From assembly GCF_003144115.1 (NCBI RefSeq), contig NW_020312003.1:546267-610266 (forward strand): a DNA stretch of 64,000 bases, in the 5' to 3' direction. Positions 9,469 through 19,405 of the stretch are shown in pieces. Under the pieces are notes generated by a model. That model ran no database searches, had not been told where the DNA came from, and saw nothing but the letters and a program-made list of their open reading frames with translations. The first letter of the stretch is position 1, and each line of letters begins with the position of its first letter. The position numbers and the translations under genes are program-made. Source of the DNA: Tilletiopsis washingtonensis. Taxonomy: Eukaryota; Basidiomycota; Exobasidiomycetes; Entylomatales.

Positions 9469-12400
9469 ATGATCGGCCTCGAGGAGAAGCCGCTGGCACA
9501 GCGGTACATCGATGTCCGCCGCAGCCGCAGCAGCGCAAGCATGGCGCGCCTGCTCGCGTGCCTGCTGCTCCTTGCCGGCGCCGGCGTGTACTGGCAGCTG
9601 CTGCCCGTGTGGCCCTCGCCGCGCCCCGAGCCGCCGGCGCCGCATCCGCCAGCGCCGCCGGCGCACGACGTCGCTGCTCGCTGTGCGGCGCTGCACATGC
9701 CTTCTGGGCCGCCGCAGCACTTCGCACAGCGCCGCCGCTCCGACCGTGCCAAGCCGGCCGACGAGGCGCCGCGGCTCGTCGTGCGCAACGCGACCGTCTT
9801 CACGGGCCACAACGAGGAGGTGCGGCACGGCGCCGACGTCTGGCTCGAGCACGGCCTCATCGCCGACGTGACGGAGAGCAGCGCACGCCGCAGCAGCGAC
9901 GGCTGGGACGTCATCGAGGCGCACGGCCGCTGGCTCACGCCTGGCATCGTCGACATCCACGTGCATGCCGGCGTGTACTCGCTGCCCAGCCTCGCGGCGA
10001 CGATGGACCACAACAGCGCCGCGTCGACGCTGACGCCGTCGCTGCGCTCGCTTGACGGCCTCAACCCGCATGACGTCTCCTTCGAGCGCATCGCCAGCGG
10101 CGGCACCACGACGGGCCTTGTGCTGCCCGGCTCGGCGAACAACGTCGGCGGCCAGGCGTTCCCAATCAAGCTTGGCAAGCAGACACGCAGCGACGCACGC
10201 CTTGGCGGCTGGAAACGCGTCATTGACCCGCCGGCGTCGCTGGCGCTGCCGCATGAGGAGCAGCGCAAGGGCAACGACGACGGTATGCAGCGGGCCGCCG
10301 GCCAGAGCGCCTTCCGCTACATGAAGGTGAGCTCAGCCAGGGTTGGGTTGCGCATTGAAGGTCCGCTGAAGTGAGCTTCTGCAGATGGCGTGCGGCGAGA
10401 ATGCTCGGCGTCGCTACGACATGACTCGCATGGACGAGGCTCGTGCCTTCCGCGGCCTCTTCGAGCGGGCACGCACTCTCAAGAACCAGCAGGACGCCTT
10501 CTGTGCTCGCGTGAAGAGCAAGGGTTCGCCAAGTGATGAGGTCTTCCCGGACGACATTGAGCTCGAAGCCGTCGTCGACGTGCTGCGCGGCAAGGTCAAG
10601 GTGAACACGCACTGCTACACGACCATCGACCTCGAGGCGTACGTGCGCCACACCAACGAGTTCAAGTTCCCGCTCGCAGCCTTCCACCACGCCCACGAGG
10701 CGTACCTGGTGCCCGACCTGCTCAAGCGCACGTACGGCGGCACGCCGGCTGTGGCGCTCTTCAGCCTCAACGGCAACTACAAGGTCGAGGCGATCGCTGG
10801 CTCGCCGTTTGCACCTGCAATCCTTGCGTCGCACAACATCACCGTGCATCTCAAGAGCGACCACCCCGTCACGGACAGCCGGCGCGTGCTGAACCAGGCA
10901 GCGCAGGCTGCTCACTACGGTGAGGCCAGTCGACATGCTCAGCTGTGCATTGCTGACGAACCTACCAGGCTTCCCCAATGCACTCACATCGATGACCAGC
11001 GGCGCGGCGCGCACGCTCGGCCTGGACCACCGCCTTGGCTACGTGCTGCCTAAGTACGACGCAGACGTCGTGCTCTGGGACCGCGCACCGCTCTCGCTCG
11101 GCGCCACGCCCGTGCAAGTTGTGATCGACGGTGTGCCCCAGCTCGACCGGTCTCTTGCCGAGGCCGCCGTCGCGCACCAGGTTAGCCACATGCCTGGCCC
11201 GCCCGCAGCTGACCTCGCAGCTGAGCTTGAGCGCGTCAACGAAAGCGGACCGGACATCATCGCGCTGCAGGCCAGCGCGACACCTCTTCCGATCGACCGA
11301 GCCAGCGACGTGACGTTCACGAACGTGAGCGTCGTGTTTGCGCGGACATCCGGAGGCAAGATCGAGCGCACCGCCCTGCGCGGCGGCGAGGTGCAGGTGG
11401 TGGACGGCAAGATCGCCTGCGCCGGCAAGGCCTGCGCCAGCAGCCTGTCCAAGTCGCGCAAGATCGACCTGCGCGGCGGCACCATCATTCCGGGCCTGAC
11501 CACCGTCAGCGGCGACCTCGGCCTCGCAGACATCACGTCTGAGCCGGACACTAGCGACGGCTTCGCTTCCGCGCGCTCATCGTTCGCGGCGCTCGTCGGC
11601 GACGACGCCAGGCCGCTAGCCCGCGCAGCCGACGTCATCCAGTGGGGCGGCAACGATGCACTGCGCACGCACGCCGCCGGCTTCACGAGTGTCGTCTCGG
11701 CGCCGCGCTCGCAGGGCTTCGTCTCGGGCTTATCGACGCGCTGGGCGCCCGGAGCGCTCGATGCGTGGGAGCACTCGGCGATCAACGCCTCGGTCGTGGC
11801 TCTGCACGCCGAGATCTCGCATCTGCAGACGTCACAGGCGAGATCCGCCCTCTCCGAGGCCGAGCAGATCGGCCTGCTGCGCGCGCTGCTTCGCTCCGGC
11901 AGCGACCGCATCCATGCGCACGCTAGCGGCAGCGATAACGCGGATGTGTGGCAGCGCGTCGTGCGCGGCGACCTGCCGCTCGTCGTGGCCGCCAGCCGCG
12001 CGGAACGGCTCAGTGCGCTAGTGAAGCTGGCACACGAGCATCCGCACATGCGTCTGGTGCTCGCCGGTGCCCACGAGGCCGCACACGGAGGCCTGCCGGA
12101 GGCCCTGGCGCGCGCCAACGTCGGCGTGCTGCTGCGCCCGCAGACGTGGAACGTCGAGTATGACGCGCGCCGCGACCTGCCGGGCCCGCCGCTGAGCCGG
12201 GACACGACGCTGTCGGTGCTGCGCAAGGCCGGCGTCAAGGTCGGCTTCCAGCTCGAGGAGGCCTGGCAGGCGACCAGCCTGCTCTGGGATGCTGCCTGGG
12301 CTGCTGAGCAGGCTGGCCTCAAGCAGGCGGAGGCCATCGAGCTAGTCTCGACCAAGTGAGTGCACCTCGCGCGGAATGACGTCTACCTGGCGCTGACACT

Positions 12401-12533
12401 CTTCCTCAGCGTCGAGAGCATGCTCGGCCTGGAGCCGTCGGAGGACTTCGTCGCCTTTGACGGCTCGCCGTTCGAGTACGGCGCCAAGGTCGTCGCCATC
12501 GGCTCGCAGCAGCGCGTGGACCTGATGCTGTAG
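9469..12533 (+). CDS. Membrane-anchored amidohydrolase (fungal CE9-like family)
   Basis: Four exons (9469-10326, 10385-10919, 10969-12355, 12410-12533) encode 967 residues. A short basic cytosolic start is followed by one hydrophobic segment near residues 25-45 (MARLLACLLLLAGAGVYW), so the enzyme is probably a type II membrane protein with a luminal or extracellular domain. The amidohydrolase metal motif appears as GIVDIHVHAG (H164, H166), preceded by the usual small beta-sandwich. Later metal-ligand candidates are VNTHCY and FHHAHEAY. The second half repeats a composite-domain beta-sandwich (GGTIIPGLT) but its sequence is degenerate at the metal site. Fungal relatives are commonly labelled carbohydrate esterase family 9; the true substrate is unknown. 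The start is divergent from the anoctamin gene across 267 bp. Confidence 0.85.
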
Positions 12534-12637
12534 GCACGCGCACTATGGAAAAGCAGGAATGATGTACATTTGGTGACACGGGTGACGAGGGCGCAGCACG
12601 GCGCAGGTATACACAGACGCAGCGGGAGAGGAGACAA

Positions 12638-13604
12638 TCAGAAGGGCGAGCCGTCGCTCTCGGGCTCCCAGCGCGGCACGGGGCGGCGCGTAGTGCTGCG
12701 ATTCGTGCCCGTGCTGCCGGTGCGGCGCAGGCCGTGGCCGAGCTCGGCGCGTGCCAGCTCGAGCTGCGTCGGCGGTGCGGCCGAGACGATGGTGGGCACA
12801 AAGTTGTACTCGTTGCTCAGGCCGTCGACGAAGAAGCTGGGCGAGGCGCTGAACTCGCCGCCGTGGCCGGCGTCGGAGCCGGCACGGCTGTCGGACGACG
12901 TGAGCGGCAGCGCGTCGCGGTCGACGACGCTGCCCGAGCCCTTGGCCTTGAGGTCGTCGCGCAGCGCGCGCAGGCCGTCGGTGACAGACGAGCTGGAGAG
13001 CTTGCGGCCGAGCTGGCGCAGCGTCGAGGCGGCCGGCGCGATGGAGGCGTCCGAGATGCGGCGCTGCAGGCGCGGCAGCTTGTCGCTGATCGACGCGCTG
13101 CGCCGGCGCGCCTGCTTGACGCTGTCCGCCACGGCGCCGGGCTGCGGCGACGGCCCGCGCGACGAGTCGCTGCCCGAGGCGCCGTAGGAGAGGCGGTTGA
13201 GGTCGAGCGACTTGCACGCGCTCTTCTCGCCGTCGGAACCGAGCGTCGAGGACACGGACGCGGGACGGCCTGCGCATGCGTGTCAGATTGTGGAGGGCCG
13301 ACGCGACGCGCGAGCACGACTCACCAGGCTGCGTGACGGCGCTGTGCGGCAGCGAGACCATGTGCTGCTTGGCCGCGCTGGGCGTGATGTGCTCGACGGG
13401 CCGGCGGGCGCGGCGGCGCAGTGCGAACCAGGCGCCGACAGCGGCGCCGGCAAGCACGAAGACGGCCGCGACGACGATGCCGGCCATGGCGCCGGCCGGC
13501 AGCGCGGCGCGCTTGGCGGGCGGCGCATCGGCGGCCTGCTGCTGCGCACGCACGAGTGCGGCGAGGGCGAGCGAGGCGAGGATGACGGCGGGAGCACGAG
13601 GCAT
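12638..13604 (-). CDS. Single-pass type I membrane protein with Ser-rich cytosolic tail
   Basis: Two exons (13604-13325 and 13269-12638, 55-nt intron) encode 303 residues. The start MPRAPAVILASLALAALVRA is a signal peptide. Only about 20 residues follow before a strong membrane span (AGIVVAAVFVLAGAAVGAW) and a stop-transfer cluster RRRARR. The rest, about 220 residues, is a Ser/Arg-rich cytosolic tail with several Arg/Lys-x-x-Ser phosphorylation-like sites. The layout resembles fungal wall sensors or cell-polarity anchors (Mid2, Axl2 or SKG6 type), but the external part is unusually short and no domain is recognisable. The family is not assigned. It converges on the amidohydrolase gene 104 bp away and has 2.7 kb of gene-free DNA upstream. 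Confidence 0.75.
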
Positions 13605-13909
13605 GGCGGTGGGCAGAGAGCGGATTGCAGAGGGCGAGGCGGGCGGCTGCTGGCGGACTGGCCCGGCGCTCGCTGCCTTATGTATGCGGCGGAGTCGACG
13701 GCAGCCGCCTGCTCGCGAGATGCGTCTGCACCTGCGGCTGCGTCGGGGCAGGGAGCGTATCGCAGGACGGCTGCCGGAGCAAGCGCAAGCTGCAGCGCAA
13801 GAGCCGGGGAAGGCGGCCGCAGCCGCAGCGCAGCACGCAGCACCAGGGCCCACGGCACGCCTGCGCTGATCAGCGCACATCGCGCAAGCCCTCCAGCACT
13901 GGGCCTGGA

Positions 13910-13917
13910 TGCATGCA
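13910..13917. promoter_or_regulatory. TGCATGCA palindrome, copy 1
   Basis: A perfect 8-bp palindrome about 305 bp upstream of the membrane-protein start at 13604. It is the first of a cluster in this upstream region. Confidence 0.4.
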
Positions 13918-14729
13918 CTCCGATGGTGGCGCCCCATGCGCAGCTCGCGAGCTGCTGCTGGCGATGGCTCCTGGACAGCTGAGCAGGACAGCGCCGGCCG
14001 GCTTCCCAGCATGCCCAGCGCACGGCAAGACGGCGCGCGCGGCCCTTGGCGCCCGCTGCGCTTCGGTGCACGCCAGGGCCCAGCGCATATGCCCGCGTGC
14101 GCACCGTCGAGCACACCACCAGCCGCCGCGAGGCTCGACTCCGCCGCCGCCGGCGCACCTACTCCCATGCGGGCAAGACGGCGGAGTGGTGCGCTGCTGC
14201 TGCAGCTGTGCTCCGCTGCAGGCCTTGTTCGCAGAGAGCTCTGCGCTGCAGGCGCGGCCCATTGCGCCGCCGTGCTTCTTTCTGTCGCAGCTGCGCCGGC
14301 GGCCGTGGGTGCGTGGGTGCGGTCGGCTGCGGTCCTCTGCAGCGCTGCACGGCAGCCACGCACGCAGCCGCAGCTGCCCTGCCGGCCTCGGCCTGCCGCC
14401 ATGCTGACGGCTGGTGCAGCGCAGCTGTCGCGCGTGCTGCTGGTGTGGTGCCTGCAGCGCTCCGTCGGCCTGCCCGCCGGCCTTCCGCCTGCTCCGCTCC
14501 GCCCGCTCGCTCGCTCCCTTCCCCCCACACGTCAGCGCGCGCCGGCTGGGCAGGCTTGGCCTGCGCCGGCGATGCGCCGTGCCTGCTGTCTCTCTTCCCC
14601 TCATGCATCGCCCGCTTGCGTCGCTGACAGCGCCGGCCCTCGCGCCGGTCGCACGATCGACGTCGCAGCAAGCCCAGCCCAGTTGCGGCTGCACTCGTTG
14701 CGCTGGCCTGCGCGAGCTCGTGGGCCATG

Positions 14730-14741
14730 TGCATGCATGCA
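14730..14741. promoter_or_regulatory. TGCATGCATGCA, overlapping double palindrome
   Basis: Two overlapping TGCATGCA palindromes in 12 bp, in the same upstream region as copy 1. Confidence 0.4.
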
Positions 14742-14880
14742 CCTGCGATGGCCCTCCAGCAAGGGACGGCACAACGGGTTGCATGGTGCGGCTGCGGCTT
14801 GCGGCGGCGCACCCGCGGCTGCGCTGCGTGCACCGCACCCACGCGGGCACGAGGCGCGTGTGCGGCGCCGGCCAGGGAGC

Positions 14881-14888
14881 TGCATGCA
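14881..14888. promoter_or_regulatory. TGCATGCA palindrome, copy 3
   Basis: A perfect palindrome 140 bp from the double site at 14730-14741. Confidence 0.4.
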
Positions 14889-15932
14889 TGGCGCCACATG
14901 GCTCCCGCGCCCGCTCCCCGGCGCCCGTTCCCAAGCCTCACGAGCGCAACGTCCTTCCGCCGGGACCCTGCGCTGGAGCTTGGGCCGCGAGCGGGAGGCG
15001 CGGCTCCTCGTCGTCGGCGACTGGCGGCCGCTGCGTGGCCAATATACGGCGATGCTAGGACAGCAGCAGCGGGAAACGCGGCGCGGCGAGGAGGCCAGGG
15101 GCAGAGCGAGGCGGCGCTGCTGCGCGGAACAGCGAACGGATGATGCAGATGGCGACGGCGGCTCGGGCAGCGGCAGGACGTAGCGTCGCCGCAGCCGTCG
15201 AACCGACGCAGCCGCTGCGGCACACCACTCGACTCGAGGACGGTGTCGCCCTGACAATCTCGCATCCGGCTCAGCGCAGCCGGGTGCCGCTGCAGCGCTA
15301 GGGCGGCGATGGCCGCTGCGTACCTGTGAGAGCAGCAGCTTAGCGCCTCGGGCATGAACCCTCCCGCGCCATCCCATGACGCAGCCGCAGCAGAGACTAG
15401 CGCGCCCGCAGAGCACGCCAAAGCGATCCTTACTTGCCGGCAGCGTGCTTGTGCGGCGAGGAGCACGACAAGCAGCACGCCATGCGGATGATCAGCGCGC
15501 CAGGAGGTGATCGACATCCACGGCCCCTTGCGCGCCGGCGCGAGCCTCTTGCGAGCTGTCGGCGCTCGCTGCGTCGCGTGACGGCCGGCTGCCGGCCCGA
15601 TGCGCTCGCCGGGCATCGCACGATGCTCTGCGGCCTCCGCTCGCCGCAGCATTCTTATTTCGAGGATAAGCAGCGAGCGGCCGGCTGCTGTGTCGCATGC
15701 GTCTCTCCCACGCCGGGCCGTCTGTCTCGCCAGCGCGCGCAAACCTTGAGGCGAAGGAAGCGTTAAGGCTCGCTGCAGCATGCAGGGCAGGTCTCGGCGG
15801 CGGTAGCGTGCGCTCCTGCGCCGCCGGCGTCCGATGCCCCATCCGGCGCGCCGCGCAGCCGTGGGAGCGGCGCATAGAAGCGCGCCCAAGACCCGCGCAC
15901 CTGCGCGGCACGCTGCGCCGAGCACCCGCAAC

Positions 15933-15940
15933 TGCATGCA
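15933..15940. promoter_or_regulatory. TGCATGCA palindrome, copy 4
   Basis: A perfect palindrome in the distal part of the upstream region. A one-mismatch relative (TGCATGCG) lies at 16041-16048. Confidence 0.35.
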
Positions 15941-16286
15941 GCCGTCGCCTGCACGGGCGTGTCTCACCTGACAGCTCCCACCCTCGACGTGCGCAGCAGC
16001 AGACGCAGACCCCTGCTCCGCATCAAGACGCCGCTAGACGTGCATGCGAGTCAGGGCCCAGCTGGCCTGATCGCCCTGCGTGGTGCCGCCGCATCTGGGG
16101 CCCCTGCACGGCAGCAGCGTCTAGCACAACCCTCGCACAGCCCGAAGCGTCGCACGCATGATCGGCCGGACCTTGCCCCCACGCTGCCGCCCTGCTGTAT
16201 CTCCGGCTCCCACCCGCACGCGGCCAACCCAATCGTGAGACAGGCATTGGCCCCTCTGCGGCGCACTGTCTGGCATTGCCGCGCGC

Positions 16287-19088
16287 TCAGCCCTGCTGCT
16301 CGCCGCCGCCGTCGGCGTACGAGTTGCTCTTGTGCTTCGGCGTAAAGGCCCACTCGTCGGGCGTGGGGCCGAGGAAGAGCTCGCTGATGCGCACCCAGTC
16401 CTGCGAGTCCTGCGACGCCAGCAGCGTCTCGAGCTCGTCGCGCCCGCGGAACGTCGGCGGCCGGTCGTTCATCTTGGCGCGGTGCTCCAGCAAGCCAATC
16501 GGCACGTAGCGCGAGGTGAAGGAGAGATACTGCAGGGCAGCTAGGTGAGCGAAGCCCGTCGCACTACGGCAAAACACATCTCACCTCGCAGAGGAAGCGC
16601 CGTGTCGCCTGCACACCCTGTGTGTCGGAGCCCCAATGTGTGAGGCCCCACTCGGAGTACTGGCGGACGAGGTCGAGGCGCTCGCGGCTGCTGATGTCCC
16701 AGTCGCGCCGCTCCTTGATCTCAGTGAAGATCCACGGCTGCGGCAGGTGCGTGAGCAAGACGTGCAGCAGGCCTTGCCGGTGGCGCAGCGCACCTTGATC
16801 AGCGCGCCGCGCGCAATCATCACGCCGTCGACGTCTGAGAGCTCACGGCGCTCGTGATACGACTTGAAGTCGTAGACGTCGCCGTCGCCGAAGATGGGCA
16901 CCTCGTGCATCTGTGCGCAGCTCGGTCAGACAGGACCCAGGCTCGGCCACCGGGCAAAAGGCGCACCTCTTCCTGGTCGGCGTGCTTAGCCTCCTCGTTG
17001 TGCGCGCGCACCGTGTCGCGGTATGTCCGCACGCATTCGCCAATGTAAGACCAGTCGGCCTGTTCGACCGCATGTTAGCGCGGGAGCACAGCAGGCTTAC
17101 CCAGCTCACTCACCTCGTTCTTGTACCGCTGCTGACGCGAGCGGCCATGCAGCGTGGCCGCGCCGACGCCGAGCTCGCTCGACAGGCGCGGGAAGAGCTT
17201 GTGCACCGTGCGCGTCGACGACGTGCCGGTGCGCAGCTTGATGGTCACCGGCGTCTCGCCCATGACCGCGCTGACACCACGCACGATCCGCGACAGCCGA
17301 GACGGAGCGTCCAGCAAGGCGGAGCCTACAGAAAGGGGTCAGCAGCCGCAGTCTCGAGCATTCTGCGGCGCGTACCTGCTCCACGGCCGTAGATCAGATC
17401 AATAGGGCAGCCGCAGTTGATCTGAGCAGAACATCAGCCTGTGTCTGGCGCTGAGGAAGGCCATCACTCACGTCGACGAAGTCAAGCCCTCCGCCAATCT
17501 CGGCCTGCAGCGCCTCGGCCGCTGGCACAAGCAGAGCAGGCTTGGAGCCGCACAGCTGCACGCCAAACTGCCGCTCGCCCTCCCAGCGCCGTGCAAGACT
17601 CCACTCGCTGCTGCTGCCTTGCAAGTAGCTCTCGGCAAGTCCTGGGCTCGACAGTCAGCGTGACCTCGAGACGACACCGTCGTCAAGCCTCACCCATCTC
17701 GCCGCAGGTGATGTCGGCACCCTGCGTGACACAGAGCCGCCGGAAGGGAAGGTTGCCCGTGGTCGTCAGGGGCGCCAGATCTGCAGTACTGCAGTCAGTC
17801 TTGACCTGCAGACATTGACGCTGCCTACGCACACAGCTGGTTCTTCCAGTTGAGTCGCCGCTTCTCCGGTGCGCGGATCCGCGCAAAGTCAGGCGCGCCC
17901 TGCCGGCTGCCGCTCGCCTCTGCCTCGGCTGCGCGCTGCTGCGGCTTGCTCATGGCGTTCTCGAGCTCTTCGAAGTCGATTTCGGTCTTCGCTGCGGCAG
18001 GCGCTGCGGCTGCGGCGGCTTTGCGTGCCTGCTCGGCATCGAATGCAACGCGTGCAGCCTCTGCGTCCACGCCGAAGGGCTTCTTGTCCTTCGACTCCGC
18101 GTCGGTCTCGTTCTGCAGGATGGCCAGAACAGCGCGGCTCATTGGCAGCGGGTACTGAGCAGACGTCAGTCGGCGCGCAGCTTGCGCGCGCTGCACCACT
18201 CACGCTGCGCTTGGAGAGAGACCGGGTCGTCTCGGTCTTGACGTAGTTGAGCTCGTCGGGCGACATGGGCGCCGTGCCGCTGACGAAGTCGCGCTGCTGC
18301 ACCTGCTTCAGCCGGCGCTCGCCACCTTCCGACGTCTCGATGTGGGCACTGAGGAAGCGGCACTTCCAGCCGGCCGGGCAGCCATTGGCCTCGCCGCCGT
18401 TTTTCGCCACGTGCGCCTCAAACGCCGGGCAGCGCGGCACAGATGCTTCACTCTCGGGCGCTGGCAGCACAAACGGCGGGCTTGTACCGTAGTGGGCGTC
18501 CAGATAGCGCATCTGGTCATCGGCAGACGCCGCATTGAGCGCGGACGTCGGGTGTGGAGGCACGATGAAGCTGAGGTCCGCTGGCTTGGACGCCAGGAAG
18601 TCGTCGATCGAGTGCGAGAACTTGCAGCTGCGTGAGCAGCATCAGCACCGCAGCCTAGAAGAGCATTCCTGTAGAGGCTCGCTCGCCAAGACATCAAGGC
18701 ACCCCACAGTTGCGCCGGCCCCGGCCCACCACGCCAATGCCCGTCGCCCGCTCGGCACTCACTGGTTGCCGCGCTCGCACGTCGCGCCTCGCGCCACAGC
18801 ATGGCAGATGCCCTTGATCTTCGTGTCGCTCATCTTGTTGAACTTGCGCGCTCGGTTCACCGAGCCGCCCTCCTGCTTCTGGCGCGCGGCACGCTTGCGG
18901 GCGGCGCCCTTGAGCTTCTTGCCCGGCGGCTCGGCGCCGTCGCCGACGTGGCTCGTGGCCGCCTCGGCGGCGTCGTCGTCGCGTGCGCCGCTGTCTGCGC
19001 TGCGATGCGACAGCACATACTCGGGCTTAAGCTGCGCCGTGCCGTGCGTGCCGGCGGGCGCATCGCTGAGGAGCAGTGTGGCAGACAT
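16287..19088 (-). CDS. DUS3: tRNA-dihydrouridine(47) synthase [NAD(P)+] Dus3
   Basis: Eleven exons (19088-18763, 18627-18204, 18154-17833, 17780-17694, 17641-17472, 17421-17376, 17325-17114, 17059-16967, 16910-16794, 16737-16585, 16529-16287) encode 730 residues. The N-terminus has a CCCH zinc finger (C95, C104, C110, H114), completed across the first intron, and a second CCCH-like motif ([13 protein letters not shown]). The catalytic TIM barrel begins at [14 protein letters not shown] and carries [12 protein letters not shown] with the presumed proton-donor Cys448, then [17 protein letters not shown] and GDGDVYD, all FMN or tRNA contact segments of the Dus family. The enzyme reduces U47 in the variable loop of cytosolic tRNAs. 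The length and the zinc fingers are typical of eukaryotic Dus3. Intron 1 is 135 nt; the others are about 50-60. Confidence 0.95.
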
Positions 19089-19405
19089 GGTTGCGGGTGG
19101 TGGTCGTGCGGAGAGCGCCAAATTTCCTCTGGCAGGCGCCTGATGTCGTGCGCGGCACGAAGCACGCGCGTGCCCGAATCCCGAGGCCAGACCACCTCCT
19201 CTCTCAGCGACAGGAGGGCGACGCATAGTGACGGACATTGAATGTGCGGACCGCTAAGGATGATGTGGTATACTAATACAGACCGACGCTGCGCCGCAGG
19301 GCGAGCGAGCAGATGGATGAGGAGGAAAGGTAACGCGAGGATGAAAGAAGAGGAAGGCCCCGGCCCAGGCGCGCCGGCGCAACAAGCGGATGCGCTGCGG
19401 GAGCC
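19089..19405. other. Intergenic region, DUS3 promoter and 3' flank of the zinc-cluster gene
   Basis: 317 bp between two genes on the same strand. No gene or distinctive element is seen. Confidence 0.6.

Larger units (their letters stand above)
13605..16286. other. 2.7-kb gene-free region upstream of the 303-residue membrane protein
   Basis: No gene is supported here. Long open frames on both strands are Arg/Ala/Pro/Cys-rich shadows expected from GC-rich DNA, without splice-supported continuity or recognisable domains. The region is marked by several TGCATGCA palindromes (13910, 14730, 14881, 15933) and a related TGCATGCG at 16041. It is the upstream DNA of the membrane protein at 12638-13604 and the 3' flank of DUS3. 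Confidence 0.55.

Noticed and set aside
14159-15967. A 602-codon minus-strand frame in the gene-free region upstream of the membrane protein
   Set aside because: Composition is Arg/Ala/Cys-rich, several frames are open at once, and there is no domain, codon bias like the real genes, or splice context.
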